Below are positions 1 to 9,029 of a stretch of DNA of 64,000 nt, piece by piece. Source of the stretch: Oceanospirillaceae bacterium. GTDB lineage: Bacteria > Pseudomonadota > Gammaproteobacteria > Pseudomonadales > Oceanobacteraceae. A model generated the notes under the pieces. That model was not told the origin of the DNA, searched no databases, and was given only the letters and a program-made list of their open reading frames with translations. How positions within the stretch are numbered: the stretch's first letter is position 1; every line of letters begins with the position of its first letter. The stretch is taken from the NCBI GenBank assembly GCA_002724925.1, contig PBQA01000027.1, positions 1 through 64,000 on the forward strand. Reading direction: 5' to 3'. A program made the position numbers and the translations under genes.

Positions 1-532
1 AGCCGCGGTCGTTGGTGACTGTCTCAACATAGCCCTGCCGCTGATCGGGAATGGGTGTGGAAATCAGGTTGATGACACCACCGGTGGTTTGCGGGCCATA
101 GCGCAGCAGCGGGGCACCCTTGAGTACTTCCAGCGAGGACATGCGCTTCAGTGTCGGAAAATAATAGGCGGCCGGATTGGAGTAGGGCGCCGGTGCGATC
201 AGAATGCCATCTTCCATCAGGGTAATATTACTGCTGCGCTCGGCCGTGGCGCCGCGGATGCCGATATTGGGGCGCAGGCCCAGGCCTTCTTCTTCCCGCA
301 CATAGACGCCCGGGACGGTTTTCAGCACCTGGTTGATGTCGGTCTCAACCTCGGTTTTCAACTGCGCCTCACCAACGACGTAGCCTGACCCTGGCAAGGT
401 CTGGGCTGCGGACGCATCGCCAATGATTTCCATGGGTTCAAGCATCTGGGGCTGATCATCGCCGACTGCCCAACTGGCGCCCGGGGCAAGGCTGACAGCC
501 ACGGCCAGTGATAAGCGGGAAGGTTTAAACAT
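1..532 (-). CDS. TonB-dependent outer-membrane receptor, FecA-like (N-terminal part, cut by window edge)
   Basis: The minus strand is open from an ATG at 532 to the window edge, giving 177 residues. It begins with a signal peptide (MFKPSRLSLAVAVSLAPGASWA) of about 22 residues, written here as a start K-P-S-R, a hydrophobic core and an A-S-W-A cleavage site. A plug domain follows, with the segments IRGATAERSSNITLMEDG and SSLEVLKGAPLLRYGP, which are typical of TonB-gated ferric-siderophore or ferric-citrate receptors. The beta-barrel lies outside the window. A good Fur-box match sits just upstream, so iron-starvation induction is likely. The substrate cannot be told from the plug alone. It is separated from the next chromosomal gene by a transposase remnant, so its right neighbour is probably not ancestral. 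Confidence 0.85.
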   Translation of the reverse strand, partial: MFKPSRLSLAVAVSLAPGASWAVGDDQPQMLEPMEIIGDASAAQTLPGSGYVVGEAQLKTEVETDINQVLKTVPGVYVREEEGLGLRPNIGIRGATAERSSNITLMEDGILIAPAPYSNPAAYYFPTLKRMSSLEVLKGAPLLRYGPQTTGGVINLISTPIPDQRQGYVETVTNDRG

Positions 533-572
533 GTGGTTAATCTCCATTACCATTTGTTTTTCGAAATGTAAG

Positions 573-587
573 TGACAATCATTACTA
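573..587 (-). promoter_or_regulatory. Fur box upstream of the TonB receptor
   Basis: The sequence TGACAATCATTACTA matches the 7-1-7 Fur consensus TGATAATNATTATCA at 12 of 14 defined positions. It lies about 40 bases upstream of the receptor start codon, where it would cover the promoter. Regulation by Fur is inferred from the match and from the gene family. Confidence 0.65.
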
Positions 588-637
588 TTACGTTGGGCGA
601 AACTTTACGGTTCCGTAACTATAAAGTCAATTGCTAA

Positions 638-1187
638 TCGGCTCACGACGTCTCAGACCGCGAGCGTCTCATCATGGAAACCTGGACAGGGGCCTTCCCC
701 CAGCTCCTGGCAGCCTATGAGCACAAGGAGCGGTTCTACCACATCTGGGGCTGTGCCACCCGGCGGGATGCTGAGAAGGCGTTGGCTGCCTGGGTTGACG
801 GCATCCCGCAGGGGCAGAAGGAGGTCTGGAAGGATCTCGTTAGCGCCGTCAGTGGCTGGCGTGAGGAGGTGCTGACCTACTTCGAGACCGACATCCCAAT
901 CACCAACGCCTTCACGGAGTCGATCAACCGGCTGGCCAAGGACAAGAACCGCGATGGCCGGGGCTATTCATTCGAGGTGATGCGGGCCCGGATGCTCTAC
1001 ACCACCAAGCACAAGAAGAAGACGCCACAGACCAAGGAATCTCCGTTCCTGGGCAAGGCCACCATGACCTACAGCATGGGTCTCCCCGAGGCCGAGAAGA
1101 ACTACGGCGTCGATCTATCAACCTTCTGGGAGGATTAAGGTTTTGGTGGATCAGAGGGGATCATCAACCACTTAATCCGGATACCCC
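638..1187 (+). mobile_element. ISL3-family insertion sequence remnant, left part deleted
   Basis: The right end is recognisable. The transposase stop is at 1138, and the strand complementary to 1187 down to about 1160 begins GGGGTATCCGGATTAAG, which looks like the terminal inverted repeat. The change from oxidoreductase codons to element sequence falls exactly at 1187/1188. No matching left inverted repeat was found between 530 and 700, and the transposase lacks its N-terminal part. The element was therefore cut by a deletion or recombination that joined it to the TonB receptor region. Confidence 0.7.
674..1138 (+). pseudogene. ISL3-family transposase, C-terminal fragment
   Basis: The 154 residues match the C-terminal part of ISL3-type DDE transposases: METWTGAFPQ, YEHKERFY, DIPITNAFTESINRLAKDKN and RARMLYTTKHKKK. 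The last contains the conserved Glu region near the end of the catalytic domain. The same frame is open back to a stop at 635-637, and its codons 644-673 (HDVSDRERLI) still look like transposase, so the break is near 640. Most of the protein, including the zinc-finger/HTH N-terminus and the first catalytic Asp residues, is missing. It cannot be active alone. Confidence 0.85.
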
Positions 1188-3092
1188 ATAAATGATGCTG
1201 TTGAACTGGCCCTCGCTGCGGATACTCATCAAGGTAAACGCATGTTGTGCTTTTCGTTCTTCTGGATGATCGTGCGGGTTGACGATAAATACCGCGCGGT
1301 TATCCGGCATATTAAATTCAGGCGTGTGTTTAATACGATTGCGGATAAAGAACTCTTTTTTCGCAACATCAATATCGGCGAGATTCTGCATGCCGGGAAT
1401 TGACTTCGCAATGGCATGGCGAATTGTGGTGTGCTTCTTAAAAGTCGAGAAATCAAAGCTGCTTTTGTCGACAACGCCCATGCCAATATCTGAGAGGATA
1501 TCCACCTCAGAGCGTAGGTTGTCGAGGCGATCGATGCCACCATCACTCAGCCGCACGTAGTTGAACATGGATTCCTGACTGGTAGGGTCATGTTCTTCAT
1601 CGCGTGCAAGTACCGGGAAGATTATGCTCTCGCTGTTGTCGCAACCATGCACATGGCCCTGATTCAGGGTGGTGGTTAAAAAGACTTTAAATGGGATATT
1701 ATCCAGCGATGTTTCTGCCCACTGGCTGTCGGGTGATGCTGCATACAGATTACCACCGAGCATAAGTGCGTTATCGATATCGCCTCGTTCAGCAGCCTGA
1801 AGGCAGGCCATAGTATCCATGCCTTTATTGCGAGGCAGGGTGATTTTGAGTTCATTCTCAATAGCAGTGAAGACGTCTTCAGCGAGTACGGGTTTTACGC
1901 CAACAGTCCCCACGCCCTGGATGTTCGAATGCCCTCGAAGTGGGAGCAGTCCTGCACCCGGTTTACCAAGCATGCCGCGCAACATGGCAAGGTTGGCGAT
2001 GGCCTCGACGTTGTCAACGCCGTGCAGGTGGTGGGTCATGCCCATACCCCATGCGAATACAGCATTTTCGGAGTGTGCGTACACCTCGGCGACGGCGTGA
2101 ATATCATCACGCGAGAGTCCGGTAATCGACTCGATCTCACTCCATGACGTCCCTTCGATATCGGCCAGATAGGCATCAAAATTTCGGGTGTACTCTGCGA
2201 TAAACTCAACATTGTGTTGTTGGTTTTCAATAATACTTTTCGCAATGCCCTTAAATACCGCGACGTCGGTTGCGATTCTGGGTTGCAGGTATTCGGAGGC
2301 AATGTCGTTTCCGCCCATCAATAGAGATTTGGGGCTTTTCGGCACGGCGAATTTTACTAGCCCAGCTTCTTTGGCCGGGTTAATCACAACTACGTGGCCG
2401 CCGCGCTCGCGACAGTTTTTGAGTTGGTGAATAAAGCGAGGGTGATTTGAAGAAGGGTTCGCGCCCAATACAAAAATCAGGTCAGACTTACCCAGATCGG
2501 CGAGCTCTACGGTTGAGGTGCCCGTACCTATCGTTGTCGCCAGCCCGTCGCCGGAGGCCTGATGACAATAGTAAGAGCAGTTGTTGATGTTAGTGCTGCC
2601 ATACAGGCGCGCCATCAGTTGCAGTACAAAGGCCGCCTCATTAGATGAACGACCAGACGCATAAAAGAAACTGCGCTCCGGCGCCGAGGTAGAAAATCGC
2701 TCTACGGTGCGGGCAATGGCGTCGTCCCAGCCTATAGGCTCGAACTTATCCGAACCGGCTGCTTTATGGAGCGGCGTGCCTAAACGGCCCAGGTGCTCAA
2801 TTTCGTGGGATGACAGCTCTTTAAAGTCTGCAATCGTGTGATCGAATACAGGCAGAGGGATGGGCCCCTGAATGTCGGTCGACTGCGCCTGCACGCTCTT
2901 GTTACACACCGACGGAAACTCATCCAACTCATTGATCATACCGCCTCGCTGGCCGCCCATACCCAGACCGCAGGCTTTACAGGCATTGTGCGCTGCCAAC
3001 GCTTTTGCAGCGTCTTTCACGCCGATACGACGCACGGTATTCAGGGTGTAGAGGACTTTCTTAAAGCCACCGCCAACGATCTTCTTGTGCAT
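1164..3092 (-). CDS. FdhF/YdeP-family molybdopterin oxidoreductase, C-terminus truncated by IS
   Basis: This is a molybdopterin-guanine-dinucleotide oxidoreductase of the YdeP type (formate-dehydrogenase alpha-like). The visible hallmarks are CKACGLGMGGQRGG near residue 40, FFYASGRSSNEAAF, NNCSYYCHQASGDGL and HPRFIHQLKNCRERG. The chosen start is the ATG at 3092 (MHKKIVGGGFKK), preceded by GAGACAG; an upstream in-frame start at 3158 adds 22 residues unlike the family. The product is 642 residues against about 760 for relatives. Native sequence stops after SEGQFNSIIY, at the beginning of the dinucleotide-binding C-terminal domain. The last seven residues and stop codon come from the insertion element. 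It is probably non-functional, although the reading frame is intact. Confidence 0.85.
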   Translation of the reverse strand: MHKKIVGGGFKKVLYTLNTVRRIGVKDAAKALAAHNACKACGLGMGGQRGGMINELDEFPSVCNKSVQAQSTDIQGPIPLPVFDHTIADFKELSSHEIEHLGRLGTPLHKAAGSDKFEPIGWDDAIARTVERFSTSAPERSFFYASGRSSNEAAFVLQLMARLYGSTNINNCSYYCHQASGDGLATTIGTGTSTVELADLGKSDLIFVLGANPSSNHPRFIHQLKNCRERGGHVVVINPAKEAGLVKFAVPKSPKSLLMGGNDIASEYLQPRIATDVAVFKGIAKSIIENQQHNVEFIAEYTRNFDAYLADIEGTSWSEIESITGLSRDDIHAVAEVYAHSENAVFAWGMGMTHHLHGVDNVEAIANLAMLRGMLGKPGAGLLPLRGHSNIQGVGTVGVKPVLAEDVFTAIENELKITLPRNKGMDTMACLQAAERGDIDNALMLGGNLYAASPDSQWAETSLDNIPFKVFLTTTLNQGHVHGCDNSESIIFPVLARDEEHDPTSQESMFNYVRLSDGGIDRLDNLRSEVDILSDIGMGVVDKSSFDFSTFKKHTTIRHAIAKSIPGMQNLADIDVAKKEFFIRNRIKHTPEFNMPDNRAVFIVNPHDHPEERKAQHAFTLMSIRSEGQFNSIIYGVSGLSG

Positions 3093-3322
3093 TGAGCTGT
3101 CTCTGTGTGTCGCATCAATTATAAGAGTCAGTAAAGCGCAGTTACTGATAGTGGGCAATACGTCGGATTACGTATTTGCAGATATCTGATCGCTGATGTG
3201 TTTTGGTTGAAGGAATCGGGGTCAATAATGTTGTAAGGTATTGCTCTCGGAGTCGCAGCGACAATTAGGTATCAGATAGGCCCGCCTGAATGGGATCCCG
3301 ACCGGTAGGGGGTGTAGCGACG

Positions 3323-3351
3323 ATGGATTGAACAAACATGGATTGAACAAA
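3323..3351 (+). repeat. Tandem 14-15 bp duplication in the leader of the membrane-protein gene
   Basis: ATGGATTGAACAAA occurs twice in a row (3323-3336 and 3338-3351), just before the AAGGA ribosome site of the gene starting at 3362. Each copy contains ATG-GAT-TGA, a two-codon frame. It looks like a recent slippage duplication. Confidence 0.8.
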
Positions 3352-3361
3352 AGGACAACAG

Positions 3362-4390
3362 ATGTACACCGATTCAGATCTGGAAAGTGCCGTAACCAAA
3401 GGCATATTCACGCGTGATTCCGTAGAGCGTTTTCGCCAGGACTACGAACAGCAGCACGCCAGCCCCATTGTTGACGAGGAGAACTTCCGCTTAGTCAGTG
3501 GCTTCAACGATATCTTCGTCGTTGTTATTTCTGTGGTCGTACTTCTTTCCTCCCTATCCTTTTTCAGTTCCATGTTTGGCGATGTGATTGGTTTCGCTGT
3601 CACGGCCTGTGTTGCTTGGGGGCTTGCTGAATATTACATTCGTATTCGCCGAATGGCGTTGCCTTCCATCGTATTGCTATTTGCTTTTATTCCAAGTGCA
3701 ACGGCGGTCATGGCATATTTATATTTTGGCGCAGCGGATATTAACCAGTTGCCGATCAAGACCCTTATCAAAGATGCTGGATTCGTTATTCCGCTGTTTT
3801 CTTTCATTGCTGCGCTTGCACATTGGTTGCGTTTTCGGGTTCCGATCACCGTTGCACTTATTACTGCCGCAGTGGCTGCGACAGTGCTTGCCGTATTGTT
3901 CACGTCGTTCCCACAACTTACTGCCTATCTGTATCCGATGATGATGGTGGCCGGTGGTGTGGTGTTTATCTTCGCCATGGGATGGGATATTTCCGATACT
4001 CGCCGGGTAACGCGTCGTTCGGATGTGGCGTTCTGGCTGCACCTTCTGGCTGCTCCATTACTAATGCATCCTTTGTTCAAGATCATTGGGGTCATGGACG
4101 GGGATGTTAGTGCCTCGGTTGCAGGAGTAATTCTCGGTGTATTCGGGGTAATTACACTGATCTCTCTGCTGATTGATCGCCGAGCTCTTATGGTCTCCTC
4201 TCTTGCCTATGTTCTTTATGCAATGAATGCTCTGTTCGATAGTTTTGGAACATTGGGGCAGCAACTCGGCCTGACAGGGTTGATTGTAGGCTGCAGTATG
4301 GTCCTGCTTACCGCCTATTGGGACAGAGCTCGAACTTCGCTGCTGAAGCCATTACCTGATAGCGTCTCCAACTATCTTCCTATGAAGTAG
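3362..4390 (+). CDS. Multi-pass inner-membrane protein of unknown function
   Basis: The 342-residue product starts with a soluble segment of about 45 residues (MYTDSDLESAVTKGIFT...) that resembles the short N-terminal helices of DUF2157-like membrane proteins. A conserved-looking DEENFRLVSGFNDIF stretch follows, then about nine to ten hydrophobic segments up to residue 320. The ATG at 3362 has AAGGA seven bases upstream. No catalytic motif is visible. It is transcribed away from the truncated oxidoreductase, and a weak hairpin follows it. The function is not recognised. Confidence 0.75.
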   Translation: MYTDSDLESAVTKGIFTRDSVERFRQDYEQQHASPIVDEENFRLVSGFNDIFVVVISVVVLLSSLSFFSSMFGDVIGFAVTACVAWGLAEYYIRIRRMALPSIVLLFAFIPSATAVMAYLYFGAADINQLPIKTLIKDAGFVIPLFSFIAALAHWLRFRVPITVALITAAVAATVLAVLFTSFPQLTAYLYPMMMVAGGVVFIFAMGWDISDTRRVTRRSDVAFWLHLLAAPLLMHPLFKIIGVMDGDVSASVAGVILGVFGVITLISLLIDRRALMVSSLAYVLYAMNALFDSFGTLGQQLGLTGLIVGCSMVLLTAYWDRARTSLLKPLPDSVSNYLPMK

Positions 4391-4399
4391 AGGAGCAAC

Positions 4400-4419
4400 C
4401 AGCCTTAAACAGGCTGTTT
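4400..4419 (+). terminator. Possible weak terminator after the membrane-protein gene
   Basis: CAGCCT and AGGCTG form a 6-bp stem around a five-base loop, followed by TTTG. The stem is short and the T-run is poor. Confidence 0.4.
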
Positions 4420-4582
4420 GTCCAGCAATGTCGTAAAGAGCCTGAAAGTTACGAACTAGTCCATGGCTGGTTTGTACAAATATTGTTCTGATTTGGTTAC
4501 CATTGTCCACCTAACAAATAGGCATATCGCGACACCCACCGACGTGATAGGCAATAGGAACGCCAGACGGGAACTGATTATC

Positions 4583-7500
4583 ATGGCATTTAAGCGATTT
4601 ATCTTATCGGCATCGACACTTGCGTTAATGTCATGTGGCGGCGAGGACGGCAGCAGTATTCAAGGCCCTGAAAGCCACCGCATCAGTACCTCCGTAACCG
4701 GACAAGGCACCGTCTCCCCTGAATCGGCCGACATTTCCGACGGCAGCAGCGCGCAGATGATTCTGCAGCCAGAAGAGGGCTATACGGTCGCCACCGCCAG
4801 CGGCTGTAACGGCTCGATGCAGAGCAACCTGTACTACATCAGCAGTGTGACTCAGGACTGCACCGTGAATGTTCTGTTTACTGAGGTGCAGCAAGCCCCT
4901 GCAGCGCAGGAAGAGCCTGATGAAGAAGCTCCGCGTGTTTCGGGTGCCGTCTCTGCCGGTAACGGACGGGTCATCGTCCAGTTTAACGAGCCCATGTCTG
5001 CTGACCTCGTGGATTCCATCGTTAACTTCAATATCACCCGGACAGATACCCAACAGATTCTCCCGGTATTGGCCGCAAGCTTTGTCGATGATCGCCAGCA
5101 AGCGGTGCTGTTAGAAACCGGTTCCCAGATCAATACTGAATACAGCATCATTGTGGTTAATGCCTACGACATTGCTGGCAATGCCATTGCACCACCGGCA
5201 GAAGAAGTCGAGGTAAATCCTAATTCGGCCACTTTTATCGGCACCCGCCCGGACGGCGATGAGCTGATCGACAGCGACGAAGACGGCCTCGCCGATTACA
5301 TCGAACTCGAAGGCTGGCCGGTGATCGTTACCCGCACCGACGGCAGCACAGAAACCTTCCACGTCAGCTCTGATCCGCTCGACCCGGACACCGACAACGA
5401 CGGCGTACCCGATAACGACGAACGCCACGGCGGCTTAAACCCGCTCAGCATCGACACCGACGGTGACACCCTCGATGATGATGCCGAATGGAACCGCATC
5501 TATTCAGACGGCACCAAGCAAGACACCGACGGTGACGGCATTCAGGATGGCTTTGAATACGTCTTCTTCAAAACCTCGCCGATTCTGGCGGATACCGACG
5601 GCGACCAGATGGATGACCCCAGTGAAGTCGCGTCAGGCAATCGCAACCCCTTGATCGCTGACATGCCGATTCCGGATATCGACGTGGGCTTAGTGAATCT
5701 GCAGCTGGACACCCGCTTAACCTACACAGATGAAAGCGGGCAGGTCGTTACTGAATCCAACACCAGCGAAGCCACACTGACGCAGGGTAATAACCAGACG
5801 TACTCCTCGGCCAACGAGAACTCAACCAAAGAGACGGTAGAAAATTCCGTCTCACTGACGCTTAGCGCAGAGAAAGAAATCAATTATGGCGTGACCGAAG
5901 GGGGCGGCAGTGGCAGCGTTAAATACAGCGCCAGCCGCACGACGGCGTCGTCCAACAGTAACGAATGGGGCAGCACCGTCTCCTTCGGTGAAGAGAGCAA
6001 CCAAAGCGCCGAAGAGGCCTACCACGACTCACTGACCACCGAAAACGCCCGCGACACCCGCGAGAGCATTACCCGCGAAGTGCTAGGTGCCTCCATGCGT
6101 GTCGACGTAACGGTCGCCAACGCCGGCAATATTCCATTCTCGATCAGCAATCTTGAGCTGACTGCACAAGCACAAGACCCGAACAATCGCCGCCGCATTA
6201 TTCCTATCGGCTCGCTCGTGCCTGAGAACGACAACCTCGATTCGGTGAACATCGGTGCCATTGGCGACACCGCTCGCGGGCCGTTTATCTTCCGTACCGA
6301 GAATGTCTTCCCGCAAGAAATCGAAGACCTGATGAAAAACCCGCGCGGCTTAGTCGTGCAGCTTGCGAACTACGACATCAGCGACGAAAACGGCAACAAC
6401 TACGCCTTTACCTCACAGCAGATTCAGGACCGCACCGCCGAGCTTATTTTTGACCTCGGCAATGGCGTGGTCGAAAGTTATCGAATCGCCACCGCCAGCG
6501 ATCATCACCCATCCACGGGCGTGCCTAACGGCATCAGCATGAAACGAGCGTTAGAAATCGCCGGTATCCGTGGCACACAGATCATTCGTGATGGCGGCAA
6601 TGGTGTGGTCGAAACTGTCGCTGCGCCAACCTCAGATGACGAACAACTTGAAACTGCGGGCACCAGCGTTGAACCGCGCAGCGTGATTATCAGTGCAGGC
6701 GACGATGGCAACATCGCTACCGTTCCCGGTGGTGACGATATCCTCGTTGAACCCGATTACGCCACGGAGGTGTTTGCGACCTCCGCCGTGATTATTGACG
6801 GCGGCAATGGCATCGCCGAAACCGATGTCTCTGGTGATGACGAGCTGGTGAGTAGCCTGAACGCAGACATCGAACCCGGCCAGGTGGTCATCCGCGCGGG
6901 TGACGACGGCGTGATTGATTCCATCCCCACGGGCGACGATATCCTTGTAGAAGAAGGGCAGGAGCACTACGTACTCACACGCTTCCGCGATGTTGAAGCC
7001 ATTGCCGGTGAAGCCCGGTTCTGGGTGCTGTTCACCAACAATCAGAACATCGAAAACGTCGACTTCGATAACCTGCGTCTGCGCTCGGGCCAGCAATACA
7101 ACTTCACCTATGTGCAGGACAAAGACCTCGACCGCGTCTGGGCGCGTGAAGAATTCCTGCACGGCAGCTCCGACGAAAGCATCAACACCGATGGCTGTGA
7201 TCAGGGCAACACGACAGAAGTGTGCGACACACTCACCGACTACACCGAAATCAAAGAAGGCTGGGTGGTACAGCTCAGAGGCTCAAATCAGAGCTACCGC
7301 GTATTCTCCAATCCGGGGCAGGCCGATTCCGACCGCGATGGCCTCACCGATGACCTCGAACGCGCCTGTGGCCTCGACCCACGCCAGCGCGACACCGACC
7401 TCGATGGCCTGACCGACTACGAAGAAATCACTGGCCAACGCGTTGACGGCAACATCATCACGCCAATGGTCAGTATCGACGTTGATGACGCCAGCGTACC

Positions 7501-8806
7501 GTCCATGACGATTACCCCATATCTCGGCACCGAGCCTGATCCGATTCCGACAGAGCGCGCGACCGGCGCTATCTGGGCAGAGCACAGCGTCAGCACAGAA
7601 TGCCAGCAGATGCTCGAAGACAAACTCACCGGCGGTTACGCGACCGACCCACTGAACCCGGATACCGACGGCGACTTCGTTAACGATTTGGCCGAACTGT
7701 CACTGGGCCTGCACCCGAACGACCGGGTCGACGGTGCCGACTTCCTCGATGACGACGGCGACGGCCTGGTGAACTCCGCCGAAACCAACGGCTGGGTCGT
7801 GACCGAAGCGACCTGGGGCAGCACGCGAACAGTCACCTCAGACCCGACTAAAACCGACACCGACGAAGACGGCCTGCCGGATCTGCTGGAGTTCTACCTC
7901 AAAACCGACCCACGCAGCACCGACACCGACGGTGACGGCATCAACGACAATGATGAATACCGTAACGGCGGCGACGTGTGTGTCGCACGGGGCAACCCCT
8001 GCATTACCTTTAATCAGGTACAGAACAACGACTACGCCGCCTTCGTGCGCGCCTGTAACCTGGCACCCGTATGTAACGTTGCCCAGATTGAAGCGACGCT
8101 CGCCGCCGAAAGCCAGTACGGCACCAACCCAAGCGCACTCGACAGTGACACCGACACGCTCTACGACAGAGAAGAACTCGGCTTGTATCAGGGCGCGACA
8201 CCACCGCGCCGTATTACCATAAACGGCAGCGACATTGGCATATTCGTATCGAACCCGCGCATCAGCGATACCGACAACGACGGCCTGAGCGACCAGACCG
8301 AATACCTCGACTACACCAACCCGAACGCGGGTGACTCAGACGGTGACGGCAACTCTGATTTCTTTGAGAAGTACACCTCCGGCACTAATCCGCGCCAGGG
8401 CGATATCAAATACAAGATCTGGCTCGATGGTTTCGACCTGCGCGTTAACGCCGCGACCTGGCTTGATGTCAACGCAGGCCGGACACTCACCGAATGCGAC
8501 TTCCGTATCTCGGTGGGCACATTCACCTACGATGCGACACTGCCAGCAGGCACACCGATCCCGTGTTACTACGGCGAATACATCGTCGATACCAACAACG
8601 TACTGCAGCCGGGGTTAGGCTTCCCTGCACTGGAAGCTTATATCCAGACCAACGGCGGCAATAACAACTACTGCTACCTGGACATTCCGCTGGATTACGG
8701 CAAAGTCGAAGGTGCGCATTACACCGCGACCTGCTCGCATAATAACGGCACCTACAACGACATCGACTTTACCGCGCGTTTCTACTTTGATCGGGTGGAG
8801 GAGTGA
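4583..8806 (+). CDS. Large surface lipoprotein with thrombospondin type-3 calcium-binding repeats
   Basis: The product is 1407 residues from the ATG at 4583; the open frame extends to 4463, but only the 4583 start gives a signal peptide with lipobox ALMSC (Cys18). A Big_5/SbsA-type Ig-like segment lies near residues 115-220. Many DxDxDGxxD loops (DTDNDGVPDNDE, DTDGDTLDDD, DSDGDGNSD and others) cluster at about 230-370, 915-970 and 1030-1280, as in TSP3-repeat calcium-binding proteins. A Ser/Thr/Asn-rich stretch sits at about 400-520. Two copies of a roughly 60-residue unit (GGNGxxET ... AGDDGxIxxxPxGDDILVE) occupy about residues 668-795. It is probably an outer-surface protein. Its partner or substrate is unknown. 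A strong terminator follows. Confidence 0.85.
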   Translation: MAFKRFILSASTLALMSCGGEDGSSIQGPESHRISTSVTGQGTVSPESADISDGSSAQMILQPEEGYTVATASGCNGSMQSNLYYISSVTQDCTVNVLFTEVQQAPAAQEEPDEEAPRVSGAVSAGNGRVIVQFNEPMSADLVDSIVNFNITRTDTQQILPVLAASFVDDRQQAVLLETGSQINTEYSIIVVNAYDIAGNAIAPPAEEVEVNPNSATFIGTRPDGDELIDSDEDGLADYIELEGWPVIVTRTDGSTETFHVSSDPLDPDTDNDGVPDNDERHGGLNPLSIDTDGDTLDDDAEWNRIYSDGTKQDTDGDGIQDGFEYVFFKTSPILADTDGDQMDDPSEVASGNRNPLIADMPIPDIDVGLVNLQLDTRLTYTDESGQVVTESNTSEATLTQGNNQTYSSANENSTKETVENSVSLTLSAEKEINYGVTEGGGSGSVKYSASRTTASSNSNEWGSTVSFGEESNQSAEEAYHDSLTTENARDTRESITREVLGASMRVDVTVANAGNIPFSISNLELTAQAQDPNNRRRIIPIGSLVPENDNLDSVNIGAIGDTARGPFIFRTENVFPQEIEDLMKNPRGLVVQLANYDISDENGNNYAFTSQQIQDRTAELIFDLGNGVVESYRIATASDHHPSTGVPNGISMKRALEIAGIRGTQIIRDGGNGVVETVAAPTSDDEQLETAGTSVEPRSVIISAGDDGNIATVPGGDDILVEPDYATEVFATSAVIIDGGNGIAETDVSGDDELVSSLNADIEPGQVVIRAGDDGVIDSIPTGDDILVEEGQEHYVLTRFRDVEAIAGEARFWVLFTNNQNIENVDFDNLRLRSGQQYNFTYVQDKDLDRVWAREEFLHGSSDESINTDGCDQGNTTEVCDTLTDYTEIKEGWVVQLRGSNQSYRVFSNPGQADSDRDGLTDDLERACGLDPRQRDTDLDGLTDYEEITGQRVDGNIITPMVSIDVDDASVPSMTITPYLGTEPDPIPTERATGAIWAEHSVSTECQQMLEDKLTGGYATDPLNPDTDGDFVNDLAELSLGLHPNDRVDGADFLDDDGDGLVNSAETNGWVVTEATWGSTRTVTSDPTKTDTDEDGLPDLLEFYLKTDPRSTDTDGDGINDNDEYRNGGDVCVARGNPCITFNQVQNNDYAAFVRACNLAPVCNVAQIEATLAAESQYGTNPSALDSDTDTLYDREELGLYQGATPPRRITINGSDIGIFVSNPRISDTDNDGLSDQTEYLDYTNPNAGDSDGDGNSDFFEKYTSGTNPRQGDIKYKIWLDGFDLRVNAATWLDVNAGRTLTECDFRISVGTFTYDATLPAGTPIPCYYGEYIVDTNNVLQPGLGFPALEAYIQTNGGNNNYCYLDIPLDYGKVEGAHYTATCSHNNGTYNDIDFTARFYFDRVEE

Positions 8807-8851
8807 GTAGAGGGAGTGACGGTAGGGGAAGAGGGACTTTTAAAGTGATAG

Positions 8852-8877
8852 AACAGCCGCCATCGGGCGGCTGTTTT
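8852..8877 (+). terminator. Rho-independent terminator of the TSP3 lipoprotein gene
   Basis: AACAGCCGCC and GGCGGCTGTT form a perfect 10-bp stem with loop ATCG, followed by TT and a T-rich tract, 45 bases after the stop codon. Confidence 0.85.
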
Positions 8878-8912
8878 GGTTGCGGTTATCTGTATGAAAC
8901 AGAGATGCACCA

Positions 8913-9000
8913 GTAGGAGAGCAACGCGAAGCTTGCGCGACGGACTGTCGGTCTAAGGTAGAGTGTCTCTGAGCTTGTAGGAGCGGATCTTATCCGCGAC
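8913..9000 (+). repeat. Pair of REP-like elements
   Basis: Two units each begin with the head GTAGGAG (8913 and 8977) and carry a short palindrome: CGCGAAGCTTGCGCG at 8925-8939 and CGGATCTTATCCGCG at 8984-8998. A GTAG head plus imperfect palindrome is the hallmark of REP sequences mobilised by RAYT transposases. No RAYT gene is in the window. Confidence 0.6.
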
Positions 9001-9029
9001 AATCACCGGGTGTCATACGGAGGTGAACT

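Noticed and set aside
924-1121. 65-residue minus-strand frame over the transposase fragment
   Set aside because: Low-complexity Arg/Ser/Pro shadow of the transposase.
6632-7162. 176-residue minus-strand frame inside the TSP3 lipoprotein gene
   Set aside because: Antisense shadow of the Asp-rich repeats, with no ribosome site or motif.
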